A stretch of 23,113 nt of DNA from PBB1 sp046154125 (GTDB lineage: Bacteria; Pseudomonadota; Gammaproteobacteria; Burkholderiales; Burkholderiaceae_C), in NCBI GenBank assembly GCA_046154125.1, contig JBJXEJ010000200.1:1-23113 (forward strand), in the 5' to 3' direction. Each line of letters opens with the position of its first letter. Position 1 is the stretch's first letter. Position numbers and translations under genes: made by a program. Below the pieces are notes generated by a model. That model worked only from the letters and a program-made list of their open reading frames with translations, was not told the DNA's origin and made no database searches. Shown piece after piece: positions 1 through 7,492 of this stretch.

Positions 1-988
1 CGTTGATCTGCACGCCCGGATGGTCGACAGCCTCACTCAGAGGGCCGACGACGCCGGGAGCGAGCGTGTAGATGCCCGTGTACAGGTCGGTGGCCGGGGT
101 GGGCGTCTGGTAGAAGTAGAAGAAGTACGAGTTGGCTGCGGTGACTGCCGACGGGAACTCGCCACCACCGCCGCACGCGGCAGGCGGACTGCAGTTGAAG
201 CCGTCCACGTTGCTGCCGCTGAAGCCACCCACCTCGCCACCCTCGATGGTGCGCGTGGTGCTTGCAAAGCCCGTCGTGAACACGAGGTCGGCAGGTGCTA
301 CGCCGCCGGTGACCGAGAAGGAGATCGTGACCGGCGTGGCTGCTGCGTAGGTAGTGTTGCCGGCCTGCGTGGCGGTCAGGCTGCAGGTTCCGCCGGTCAC
401 CAGCGTGAGCGTCGGGCCGCTGACCGTGCAGACCGAGCCCGTGGTCGAGGCAATCGTCACCGGCAGACCCGAGGTCGACGTGGCCGACAGCGCGGGCGGC
501 GCCGTGCCGATGGCCTGATTGCCCGGCGACGGGAAGGTGATCGTCTGCGCTGCGGCGAAGTTCTTCACCCCTGACGCCGGCGCGGTGTTCGCATTGCCGG
601 CGCCATCGGTGAAGCTCCCGGCGGCCACATTGACCGTTATCGTGCCCGCCGTGTTCGGCGCCGGCGTGACCACCACGGTGTATTGCGTGGCGTTCACTTG
701 TGTGAACGCGCTCGGGGTGCCGCCGGTCACGGTGACGTCGCTTGCGTCGAAGCTAGCACCCGTGTTCTCGCTGAACACGAAGGTGAAGGTCACCGGACCG
801 GCGGCGACCGGCGCCGACACGTTGTTGGCGATCGTCACGGTCGGCGGCGTGGTGTCCGGTCCTTGTGATCCTCCGCTACTACCGACGGGTGGACGCGGCG
901 GATCTCCAGCGCCACCTCCGCAGCCACCGAGCAACAGGCTTGCCATCAAGAGAGCGACCAGCGAACGGAACTTGAAGGAGTGCGTCAT
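1..988 (-). CDS. Ig-like-domain surface lipoprotein, C-terminus cut by window edge
   Basis: The frame is open from ATG at 988 to the left edge (329 codons), so the C-terminus is missing. Residues 1-23 form a lipoprotein signal: basic start, hydrophobic run and lipobox LLGGC with Cys23, followed by a Gly/Pro/Ser linker. Residues about 45-145 resemble a bacterial Ig-like domain of the Big_12 type (FSENTGASFDASDVTVTGG region). Residues about 148-228 are a second Ig-like repeat of the QTITF...CTVSG...CSLTATQAGNTTYAAAT kind. From about 229 a third segment rich in Gly, Cys and aromatic residues matches no family I recognise. No catalytic motif is visible. A TCCT at 998-1001 gives an AGGA ribosome site 9 nt from the ATG. 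The gene follows GH81 in the same direction but has its own promoter and operator. I infer a cell-surface glucan-binding or scaffold protein; lipoprotein and Ig-like calls are firm, function is not. Confidence 0.8.
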   Translation of the reverse strand, partial: MTHSFKFRSLVALLMASLLLGGCGGGAGDPPRPPVGSSGGSQGPDTTPPTVTIANNVSAPVAAGPVTFTFVFSENTGASFDASDVTVTGGTPSAFTQVNATQYTVVVTPAPNTAGTITVNVAAGSFTDGAGNANTAPASGVKNFAAAQTITFPSPGNQAIGTAPPALSATSTSGLPVTIASTTGSVCTVSGPTLTLVTGGTCSLTATQAGNTTYAAATPVTISFSVTGGVAPADLVFTTGFASTTRTIEGGEVGGFSGSNVDGFNCSPPAACGGGGEFPSAVTAANSYFFYFYQTPTPATDLYTGIYTLAPGVVGPLSEAVDHPGVQIN

Positions 989-1010
989 GACGATGAATCC
1001 TGGAATGGGA

Positions 1011-1026
1011 CCGGGTGTGCACCCGG
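1011..1026 (-). other. Leader hairpin upstream of the lipoprotein gene
   Basis: The arms CCGGGTG and CACCCGG pair perfectly around a 2-nt centre (in practice 6 bp with a 4-nt loop). The hairpin lies between the presumed transcription start and the AGGA site at 998-1001, so it would fold in the 5' leader. It may affect mRNA stability or be incidental in GC-rich DNA. Confidence 0.4.
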
Positions 1027-1037
1027 GCGGACGAAGC

Positions 1038-1057
1038 TTATGAAAGCGCTTTCATAA
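1038..1057. promoter_or_regulatory. LacI-type operator, 20-bp perfect palindrome
   Basis: TTATGAAAGCGCTTTCATAA is a perfect 20-bp palindrome with a central CG, the usual shape of a LacI-family operator. The core TGAAAGCGCTTTCA (1041-1054) recurs exactly at 3585-3598 and 3730-3743 and I found it nowhere else in the window. On the minus strand it directly follows, and overlaps by one base, the proposed -10 of the lipoprotein gene, a position suited to repression. Confidence 0.8.
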
Positions 1058-1085
1058 AGATACGGTGGCGCCGCTTGAAAGGCAA
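1057..1085 (-). promoter_or_regulatory. Sigma-70-like promoter for the lipoprotein gene
   Basis: On the minus strand TTGCCT (plus coordinates 1080-1085) and TATCTT (1057-1062) are 17 bp apart. Each matches 4 of 6 consensus positions. The operator at 1038-1057 begins at the -10 and covers the likely start point. The promoter lies about 24 nt past the GH81 stop codon, so the lipoprotein can be transcribed on its own as well as by read-through. Confidence 0.5.
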
Positions 1086-1109
1086 GGTATCGCAGCCTGT
1101 CGATTTCCC

Positions 1110-3539
1110 TTAGTTCGCGCGGGCGAGTTGTCCCGGCGCCACGTCGAGCGTCTTGCCGTCGCTGAAGCGAACCTTCAGCGGCGCCTTGCCTGCATTGAAT
1201 GCCAGGTAGGTTCGACGGCCATCGGCGCGCTTGAACACCGAGTAGAGGGCCGTATCTGCATGGACACTGAAATCGGGGGGGCCCGTCTCATTCAGGCTCA
1301 GCAGCCAGTGGAGGGTGTTCGTGCGCGTTTCCCCCAGTTCGACAGCGCCCCAGCGATTCCACTGCGCCAGTCCCTGCGCAGGATCGGCCAACGCCATGTA
1401 CTTGGCGAAGACGTCCTGCCAGATGTCCCTCGGCGGCGAGTTGGCCGGCCTGAAGCCATACGTCGAGAACCAGTAGGCGTCCATCTCTGTCTGCAACGCG
1501 TCGAGGTTGCGCTGCACGTACTTCGGGACGTAGGCGAGGTAGAGAGATGAGGTGGTCACTGGCAGTAAATTGATCCCCTTGATCTGCCGCGGTTCGTCGG
1601 TCCACCATGTGTTGCGCACGAACTGCCCGCCGAACACCTGGCTGGCATCGACGCTCTTGAACTCCGGGGGAAACACCACTCCGTGAACGTCGAACCAGTA
1701 ATGGCTGATCGCATTGGCCTCCGTCGCGTACATGTACGCTCCCACGTCCCGCAGCGCGCGATTGCCCGTGATCTCGCCCCAGAGGATCAGGCCAGCCCAT
1801 GCATTCATCGCCTCACTCGAGGCCTCCTGGTTGTTGCCCCAGGCGCCATAGCTGCCCACGCCACCCACGCCGGTGGCCCAGGAGTGACCCTCGTAGGGGT
1901 CAAAGTTGCGCAGGAACGGAAAGTCCGCTCTGCCTCGCTCGGCGGTGGCGATGTCAGCCACCAGCAGATCGACCATGCGGCTCAACTGTTTCTCGGCTGC
2001 CCAGGCTGGGTCGCGCAACGCGATCTCGGCGACTGCCCTGATCCAGTAGCCATAGGTGAAGTGGTGGTCGTTGATCTGCTCGACGGTGAAGAACTCGTCG
2101 GGATAGCTGGCCACCGCTCCGATCTTGCTGTCGTAGAGGAAGTAGCCCCTCGAACTCGTTCCCGAGAACCACTCTTCGATGCGTGTCTTGAGCATCGCCA
2201 GCAAGCGCTCACGACCTTCTGCATCGCCGTGCTGCTCGACCACGTCAAGCAGTTTCACGTTGCGCTGCAGGCCCTTGCCCTGCCAATAGGCGCCCTTGCC
2301 TTCCTGCAGCATCATCCGCCTTGCGGTCCGCAGATCTGTCTTCATCACGTCTGCCAGTTGTTCCTTGCGCGGAGCATCACCAACGGCAGGCCAGTACGGG
2401 ACGAAGCCGATGTAGGCGTTGGTTGTCTTGAACTGCGGCGCCGCCAACAAGCGGATCTGGCCGCGCACGGTTTCGTAAGCGGCACCCAGCTTGCCCTCGA
2501 CCGAGGCATTGCCGAACCACTGGTGCGGGTACAGGCCCAGCAACGGGCCGTTGTCGGCTCCCTCCATCGTGCGCGTGGTCGCCACGAAGTTCGTCTCGAT
2601 CTGGCTCGCGGGTGCGTCGTAGCGCCAGTCCACGCGCGTGTCCTCGACGAAGGCATAGGCATGCCGTGTGAACAGAGACAGCGTCTCCGCCTTGTCGTCG
2701 GGCAGGACCGCAGCCGACAGGTACCCCTTGTCTGCGGGCATGCGCGCAATCCATTCGGTGGGCGAGACCGACTCCCAGCGCGCGCCCGTCGGCGCAAAAA
2801 GCCCATAGCTCTTGCCCATGACGCGCAACGCAATGACCCGGGCATCGGCGCCGTTGTCGAAGCGTTCCGCTATCGCCGGAAGCTTCACCCGCAGATCGCC
2901 TCGCGACACCTTGAAGAATGCGTACGGGTTGCCGTGAGCGACTGTCACCCGCATGTCGTCAGCGCCGCGCGCGAACGACACGTCGATCGACCAATCTCCT
3001 TGGCCGGCCAGCTTGGCAACGCCAGGCTCGAAAGCGACTGGCGAGATCACCAGCGGGTTGCAGTGCGGGTAGCTGATCTCGACACCACGGCGACGCGTCG
3101 TGTTGACCACCTTGCTCGGCAACTCCATCTCGAAGCCTGCCATTGTGGTCCGGACCGTCATTGGCTGGACGAAGATCGGATCGGGCTCGGGGTTGAAGAT
3201 CAGTGTCGAGTACCACTGACTGGTGGGCGCGGCCCGCTTGAGCATGGTCTCGGTGCGAAACGGCGCAGCGGGCATGCCTTTGTCACCTTCCCTGGGCTCC
3301 AGGATGTACCTGTCTGAGCGAGGCTCGCCTCGCACGATGGGAGCCCCCGGCGTACCGAGTGCGGCAGATTCGGCGGCAGAAAACTTGCCGACCTGGCCGG
3401 CCACCCCGGTCTCCTCCGAGCGCGCGACACCGACTTGTCCGGTGGTGCAAACAGCAGCCGCTGCTGTTTGCGCGTGCGCCGCCGCCAGCGCTCCATAGGC
3501 CAGGATCAATCCCAATGCGTAGCGTCCAAGCAGGGTCAT
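1110..3539 (-). CDS. GH81 endo-beta-1,3-glucanase, secreted
   Basis: This 809-residue protein fits family GH81, inverting endo-hydrolases of beta-1,3-glucan such as laminarin, callose and fungal wall glucan. Hallmarks are DHHFTYGYW (Asp491, the family's proposed acid), RNFDPYEGHSWA, and NNQEASSE (Glu572, Glu576, in the segment carrying the proposed base). An N-terminal hydrophobic segment ending AHA, followed by Gln, is a Sec signal peptide with cleavage near residue 23, so the enzyme acts in the periplasm or outside. I chose ATG at 3539 because AAGGAG (complement of 3546-3551) lies 6 nt upstream. The in-frame TTG at 3545 abuts that site with no spacing. The C-terminal ~50 residues look like a small beta domain ending the fold. 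The gene is divergent from the porin and carries its own operator at 3585-3598. Confidence 0.93.
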   Translation of the reverse strand: MTLLGRYALGLILAYGALAAAHAQTAAAAVCTTGQVGVARSEETGVAGQVGKFSAAESAALGTPGAPIVRGEPRSDRYILEPREGDKGMPAAPFRTETMLKRAAPTSQWYSTLIFNPEPDPIFVQPMTVRTTMAGFEMELPSKVVNTTRRRGVEISYPHCNPLVISPVAFEPGVAKLAGQGDWSIDVSFARGADDMRVTVAHGNPYAFFKVSRGDLRVKLPAIAERFDNGADARVIALRVMGKSYGLFAPTGARWESVSPTEWIARMPADKGYLSAAVLPDDKAETLSLFTRHAYAFVEDTRVDWRYDAPASQIETNFVATTRTMEGADNGPLLGLYPHQWFGNASVEGKLGAAYETVRGQIRLLAAPQFKTTNAYIGFVPYWPAVGDAPRKEQLADVMKTDLRTARRMMLQEGKGAYWQGKGLQRNVKLLDVVEQHGDAEGRERLLAMLKTRIEEWFSGTSSRGYFLYDSKIGAVASYPDEFFTVEQINDHHFTYGYWIRAVAEIALRDPAWAAEKQLSRMVDLLVADIATAERGRADFPFLRNFDPYEGHSWATGVGGVGSYGAWGNNQEASSEAMNAWAGLILWGEITGNRALRDVGAYMYATEANAISHYWFDVHGVVFPPEFKSVDASQVFGGQFVRNTWWTDEPRQIKGINLLPVTTSSLYLAYVPKYVQRNLDALQTEMDAYWFSTYGFRPANSPPRDIWQDVFAKYMALADPAQGLAQWNRWGAVELGETRTNTLHWLLSLNETGPPDFSVHADTALYSVFKRADGRRTYLAFNAGKAPLKVRFSDGKTLDVAPGQLARAN

Positions 3540-3556
3540 CAGCAACTCCTTCGCGA

Positions 3557-3570
3557 CCGGCTAAGGCCGG
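3557..3570 (-). other. Leader hairpin upstream of GH81
   Basis: CCGGC and GCCGG flank a 4-nt loop, giving a 5-bp GC stem just upstream of the GH81 ribosome site (3546-3551). It would sit in the 5' leader, in the same relative place as the hairpin at 1011-1026. It is short and could be incidental. Confidence 0.35.
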
Positions 3571-3577
3571 CAACAGA

Positions 3578-3583
3578 ATGATA
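3578..3583 (-). promoter_or_regulatory. Candidate -10 of the GH81 promoter
   Basis: On the minus strand this reads TATCAT, 5 of 6 matches to the -10 consensus, about 39 nt before the GH81 ATG. No good -35 is visible 16-18 bp further upstream. The operator at 3585-3598 falls in what would be the spacer, so bound repressor would block polymerase. The weak -35 makes the exact promoter uncertain. Confidence 0.4.
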
Positions 3584-3584
3584 G

Positions 3585-3598
3585 TGAAAGCGCTTTCA
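3585..3598. promoter_or_regulatory. LacI-type operator before GH81
   Basis: This is a perfect 14-bp palindrome TGAAAGCGCTTTCA, identical to the cores at 1041-1054 and 3730-3743. The palindrome stops at 14 bp here because the flanking bases do not pair. It lies 46 bp upstream of the GH81 start, beside the candidate -10. With the copy at 3730-3743 it frames the divergent promoter region, so looping between the two sites (145 bp centre to centre) is possible. Confidence 0.78.
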
Positions 3599-3698
3599 AC
3601 CAGCATCCGCAGGTTTACCCGCAGACTCGACATCACCTTTTGTTGAGGGTCTGCGATTGCCTGGCAACGCCCTCGGGAAAACACCGGCATCACAGTCG

Positions 3699-3727
3699 TT
3701 GACGAGCGATGGTCAAATCAATAACGT
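3699..3727 (+). promoter_or_regulatory. Candidate promoter for the porin-led operon
   Basis: TTGACG (3699-3704, 5 of 6 consensus) is followed after 17 bp by TAACGT (3722-3727, a weak -10 with 3 of 6). The operator at 3730-3743 starts 3 bp downstream and would cover the transcription start. This repeats the -10-then-operator layout seen at 1038-1085, which supports the weak -10. Confidence 0.45.
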
Positions 3728-3729
3728 TA

Positions 3730-3743
3730 TGAAAGCGCTTTCA
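3730..3743. promoter_or_regulatory. LacI-type operator before the porin operon
   Basis: Third exact copy of the palindrome TGAAAGCGCTTTCA, 46 bp upstream of the porin start codon and just past the candidate -10. Its presence on the plus-strand side suggests that the porin, GH17 lipoprotein and downstream genes share one regulator with GH81 and the surface lipoprotein. Confidence 0.78.
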
Positions 3744-3789
3744 CAGTTGTCTGCCAAAACCAGCAGCCCATTCAACGGGACCCCGATTC

Positions 3790-5181
3790 ATGATGAACGT
3801 TGCCGACTCCGTCAGTCCATCCAGGTCATCAGGGATCCTGGGCAGTGGCCGAGCGAACCGGCACGGCCTACTAAAGCCCGTCGCTCTGGCGGCATTGTTG
3901 GCGCTGCCTGCGACCAGCGAGGCGTTCGAGTGGGGCATCTTCAGCCTCAATGGCTTCGCCAAGTACGAAGCCACTCGCGTGAGTGACTACTGCCATCCGA
4001 AAGCTTGTCAGGTGGCCAATCCCAACTTCGTGAGTAAGCAGTTCTTCTTTGCCGACGACCTAGTGCAGGGTAGGCCGTACGGGGACGCGACGACCCATGT
4101 CACGCTGATCCAGCCCTATCTGGGGATGAAGCTGGATCTGCCGCAAGGCTTCAAGCTCGAGGGCCTGATCAGCCAGCGCTGGCGCGACTACGCATCCGAC
4201 TTTCCCGGCTTCTGGTACGAGAGGAACCTCGGCGTCAGCCATGAGGACTACGGAAGCCTGCGCGTCGGCGCGATGACGACCCGCGGCTGGTCGCTTGCAG
4301 ACTACCCCTATGGCTCCAACCTCAACCTTTCAGACGCCTGGGGGTCGAGCGGCTCAGGCTATGGACTCCTGACTCGGGCCATCCGCTACACCTCGCCGGT
4401 GTTCGACGTCTACGAGGGCGACCTGGTGCTCGAGGGGACCTACGACATCGGCGAAAAGGGCTGGTCGAACAACAAGCCCAGGTTCTGGGAGTTCTGGGGG
4501 CATTACGGCCGCGGCCCTCTCGTTGTCGATGTGATCATGCAGAACGGAAAGAACGGCACCCCGAGCGCATTCACTCACGGCCCGTTCACCGGACTGACGC
4601 CCAAGAAGTACGCCTCGGCGGTCGATCCGCTGTTGGGCGGTTCCAGCCAGGGCATCGCGATGATCATGGCGCGCTACCAGGTGAACTCGAGAGTCGAGGT
4701 GTCCGGCGGGGTGCGCGCCAACCGTTGGAGCGGTGCCTACGCGAAGTTCCTCTTCTCCAAGGCCAACAACCCATTCGGGAACTTCGACCTCTGGAACAAT
4801 CCGTTCAACGTCAACTGGAACAACGAAGTGAGCAGCGGCGTCTGGAAGGGATACAAGGCCCGATCGACTGACTTCATGCTCGGCGCTCGGTACTTCATGG
4901 GGCAGTGGATCGCGTCGACCGGGATGGTCTACTTCGGCACCGCCAGTACGAGCAACCCCGACGAGCGCGGGCAATCAAATTCTGCTTTGATCAACACCGT
5001 CGGCCTGAGCTACGACTTCCGCAACGGGCTCGTGCCTTATGTGTTTGCTGGCATGGTGCATTACAAGCAGAAGGGACTGTCTCCGATGTCGGTGCCGAGC
5101 AACTCGGCGTTCTCACAAATCGACTCGCGGCTGAAGAAATCAGGGTACTGGATCGGCATCGGCGCGACCTACTCCTTCTGA
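3790..5181 (+). CDS. Outer-membrane beta-barrel porin, probable glucan-oligosaccharide channel
   Basis: This 463-residue protein has a long basic N-region, a hydrophobic stretch (residues 27-41) and a SEA/F cleavage site near residue 45. The mature part is rich in alternating aromatic and polar strands and short Gly/Asn/Asp turns, and ends in ...IGIGATYSF. A terminal Phe is the usual signal for BAM-dependent outer-membrane barrels. I see no TonB box or plug domain, so this is a porin-like channel rather than a TonB-dependent receptor. It is the first gene of the plus-strand operon behind an operator, which suggests diffusion of glucan oligosaccharides into the periplasm. The ribosome site is weak: GGGA at 3777-3780 is 9 nt before ATG 3790; ATG 3793 is an alternative. 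I cannot assign a named porin family. Confidence 0.8.
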   Translation: MMNVADSVSPSRSSGILGSGRANRHGLLKPVALAALLALPATSEAFEWGIFSLNGFAKYEATRVSDYCHPKACQVANPNFVSKQFFFADDLVQGRPYGDATTHVTLIQPYLGMKLDLPQGFKLEGLISQRWRDYASDFPGFWYERNLGVSHEDYGSLRVGAMTTRGWSLADYPYGSNLNLSDAWGSSGSGYGLLTRAIRYTSPVFDVYEGDLVLEGTYDIGEKGWSNNKPRFWEFWGHYGRGPLVVDVIMQNGKNGTPSAFTHGPFTGLTPKKYASAVDPLLGGSSQGIAMIMARYQVNSRVEVSGGVRANRWSGAYAKFLFSKANNPFGNFDLWNNPFNVNWNNEVSSGVWKGYKARSTDFMLGARYFMGQWIASTGMVYFGTASTSNPDERGQSNSALINTVGLSYDFRNGLVPYVFAGMVHYKQKGLSPMSVPSNSAFSQIDSRLKKSGYWIGIGATYSF

Positions 5182-5206
5182 CATGCACAAATTCGAGAGT
5201 CACCCC

Positions 5207-7027
5207 ATGCTGAAGCACTCCCTGCTCGATGCCGCAAAGAATCGCCTGCACCACATCGCGTACGCCGCTGGCGCGCTGATCCTGGCCATGATCGTGGTCG
5301 CCTGCGGAGGTGGCGGCGGAAGCTCTACCCCGTTCACCGGCGTGACGATCCGGCCGCTCGATCCGGAGTTCTCGAGCCGCAAGGCGGTGTCCTACGGCGC
5401 CTACCGCACCGCGAGGAATTCCTCGGAGCTGGACGCGGAGGTGATCCCGCCGGCCAACATTAAGCAGGACCTCGACCTGATGTTGGCCGCGGGCTTCCGC
5501 ATGATTCGCCTGTTCTCCAGCGACGACAAGGTGGCCAAGCAGACCTTGCAGGTCATCGCGGACAACAACTTGAACATGAAGGTGCAACTCGGCGCCTTCA
5601 TCAAAGGCGACACGTATGCCTCTGCGACCGACAAGGCGGTCGCCTATGCAGCGAACGACAGGTCGATCGCGCAGGCCGTGGCACTGGCCAACAACCCGGC
5701 GTTCAAGAACATCATCCTGGCCGTCAGCATCGGCAACGAGACGCAGGTGGACTTCTCCGGCGTTCGGACCAATCCGGAAACGCTCGCTCGCTACATCCGC
5801 ACCGTGCGCAGTCAGATCACGCAGCCCGTGACCACCGACGACAACTGGCTCGCGTGGGCCAACATGCCCGCCGTGATCACGAACGAGGTCGACTTCGCCT
5901 CCATACACACCTATGCGCAGCTCGACACTTTCTTCAGCCCGAACCTGATCGACTGGCGGCAGAAGAACGTGCCGGAAGCCAGCCGCGCGACCTCCATGAT
6001 GAATGCCGTCTTCGCGGAAACCAAGTCGCAGTACGCTCAGACGCGGGCGGCTTTCGACAGCAAGGGGTTGTCGTATATCCCGATCACCGTCGGCGAGACC
6101 GGCTGGAACGTCATCGACCCGCGCCTGACCTTCCGTGCCCACCCGGTGAACCAGAAGATGTACTTCGATCTGATCACCGTCTGGGCCGCCGAAGGCCGGA
6201 CCGGCGCGGGTCCGAAGGCCGTGTTCTATTTCGTGGCCTTCGACGAACAATGGAAGCAAGGCGACGATGGGTGGGGACTGTTCAACAAGGACCGCCAGGC
6301 CCGCTATGCGATTCAGGCGATCAATGCGAACAACTCGCCCGCCGGAAGCGCGACCTGGGTCTGGGCGCCCGGCACCTGCAGCGACCTCAACGCTTTGTAC
6401 TTCGTGCCGCCGGTGGTCAACCCGGCCGTCACTGCCAACAATTACGTGCTCTACACCGACGCGGCACCGGGCGCCTCGGAAGTGCGGCCCACCGGGCTGC
6501 AATGGGACGCCTTCGACGGCAACACCGCAATCAGCAACCTGACCTCGCCCAACTTCGGGCCCGGCGACGCAGCCAATGGACTCGAGATCACTCCGAGGCC
6601 GGCCAGCTTCGGTTGGGGCCTGTTGCGCCAACCAGCCGCTGGCCCGGTCGACGCCTGCAGCAGATTGCCTGTGGCGCTGAACGGCGCGACGGACAACCTG
6701 TCGAACTACGCGGCCACCGGCGCGCTGAACTTCTGGATCAGCACCACCTACCCGGGCAAGATCGAGGTCGGCATCATCACCGATACCGAGGACCGTATCG
6801 GGCAGGAGGCATTCCTGCAGATCGGGCCGGGCAACTACGGCTACTGCAACACGGGGGCATGGTGCCAGGTCTCGATCCCGCTCAAGGACTTCACTGCCAA
6901 GAATCCGAAGCTCGACCTGTCGCTGGTGCTGGGGCGTTTCGTCATCTCCGACGTCTACGCGCGCACTGGCAACGCCCCGGGCAGCACGGCCAAGCTCTAT
7001 ATCGACGGCATCAATTGGTCCAAGTGA
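5207..7027 (+). CDS. GH17 beta-1,3-glucanase lipoprotein with C-terminal beta-sandwich-like module
   Basis: This 606-residue protein has a lipobox VVAC with Cys33 followed by a Gly/Ser linker. A GH17 TIM barrel covers about residues 50-390. The motif SIGNET supplies the acid/base (Glu178) and VGETGWN the nucleophile (Glu297), as in retaining GH17 enzymes. A second module (about 395-606) contains paired Cys, FWISTTYPGKIEVGI and a last strand KLYIDGINW. It resembles carbohydrate-binding beta-sandwiches seen at the end of secreted glucanases, but I cannot name the family. I prefer ATG 5207 over ATG 5183, since GAGAG (5195-5199) is 7 nt upstream and the earlier ATG lacks a ribosome site. It follows the porin by 25 nt. 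As a lipoprotein it should act in the periplasm or at the surface, by hydrolysis or transglycosylation. Confidence 0.88.
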   Translation: MLKHSLLDAAKNRLHHIAYAAGALILAMIVVACGGGGGSSTPFTGVTIRPLDPEFSSRKAVSYGAYRTARNSSELDAEVIPPANIKQDLDLMLAAGFRMIRLFSSDDKVAKQTLQVIADNNLNMKVQLGAFIKGDTYASATDKAVAYAANDRSIAQAVALANNPAFKNIILAVSIGNETQVDFSGVRTNPETLARYIRTVRSQITQPVTTDDNWLAWANMPAVITNEVDFASIHTYAQLDTFFSPNLIDWRQKNVPEASRATSMMNAVFAETKSQYAQTRAAFDSKGLSYIPITVGETGWNVIDPRLTFRAHPVNQKMYFDLITVWAAEGRTGAGPKAVFYFVAFDEQWKQGDDGWGLFNKDRQARYAIQAINANNSPAGSATWVWAPGTCSDLNALYFVPPVVNPAVTANNYVLYTDAAPGASEVRPTGLQWDAFDGNTAISNLTSPNFGPGDAANGLEITPRPASFGWGLLRQPAAGPVDACSRLPVALNGATDNLSNYAATGALNFWISTTYPGKIEVGIITDTEDRIGQEAFLQIGPGNYGYCNTGAWCQVSIPLKDFTAKNPKLDLSLVLGRFVISDVYARTGNAPGSTAKLYIDGINWSK

Positions 7028-7034
7028 ACCGGGC

Positions 7035-7070
7035 GCGGCCCGCCTGTCCTGCGGGGGGGCGGGCCGTTGT
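7035..7070 (+). terminator. GC-rich hairpin after the GH17 lipoprotein, possible terminator
   Basis: CGGCCCGCC (7036-7044) and GGCGGGCCG (7058-7066) form a perfect 9-bp stem with a 13-nt loop, extendable by a G-U pair. It begins 8 nt past the GH17 stop. The trailing sequence TTGTCATT is only moderately T-rich, so termination may be partial, reducing but not abolishing expression of the GH30 and phosphorylase genes. Confidence 0.55.
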
Positions 7071-7096
7071 CATTCAACGACGCTGCAAGGCAAGCC

Positions 7097-7491
7097 ATGT
7101 CACCCCAAGACCTCACCCAGCGCCTGGACCTGCCGCGCCGCGCTATCGCCCTCGTGCTCGCCGGGGGTCGCGGCAGCCGGCTCCAGCAGCTGACCGACCG
7201 CCGCGCCAAGCCGGCGGTCTACTTCAGCGGCAAGTTCCGCATCGTCGACTTCGCGCTCTCCAAGCGCCTGAACTCTGGCACACGGCGCATCGGCGTCATT
7301 ACCCAATACAAGAGCCACAGCCTGTTGCGGTACCGGCAGCGCGGCTGGGCCTCCCTGAAGAGCGATGCCAGCAAGTTCGTGGACCTGCTGCCCGCGCAGC
7401 GGCGCATGGCCAGGAGCACTGTTACCGAGGCACGGCCGACGAGGTGTCGCAGAACCGGGACATCCTCGACAGCTACGGCGCCGACTACGTG
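7097..7491 (+). pseudogene. glgC: Truncated, frameshifted glgC (ADP-glucose pyrophosphorylase) relic
   Basis: From ATG 7097, with AAGG 6 nt upstream, the translation matches the N-terminus of glucose-1-phosphate adenylyltransferase. It shows the nucleotide-binding VLAGGRGSRLQQLTDRRAKPA motif region, KFRIVDFALS, RRIGVITQYKSHSLL and FVDLLPAQ. Near 7408-7412 the frame shifts, and the GlgC reading resumes in another frame as HCYRGTADEVSQNRDILDSYGADYV, ending near 7491. A normal GlgC is about 420 residues, so roughly two thirds, including the rest of the catalytic domain and the beta-helix domain, is missing. The sequence then passes straight into a phosphoglucomutase fragment. Intact GlgC makes ADP-glucose from glucose-1-phosphate and ATP for glycogen synthesis; this copy cannot. 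Confidence 0.85.
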
Positions 7492-7492
7492 G

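Noticed and set aside
1683..3317. 544-codon plus-strand open frame opposite GH81
   Set aside because: It lies wholly inside the GH81 gene on the other strand, has no domain I recognise and is rich in Arg/His/Val as expected for antisense of GC-rich codons.
3540..3545. TTG start at 3545 for GH81
   Set aside because: It touches the ribosome-binding site with no spacer. The ATG at 3539 has a proper 6-nt spacing.
4991..6631. 546-codon minus-strand open frame across the porin and GH17 lipoprotein
   Set aside because: It spans two well-supported genes on the opposite strand and shows only antisense-type composition.
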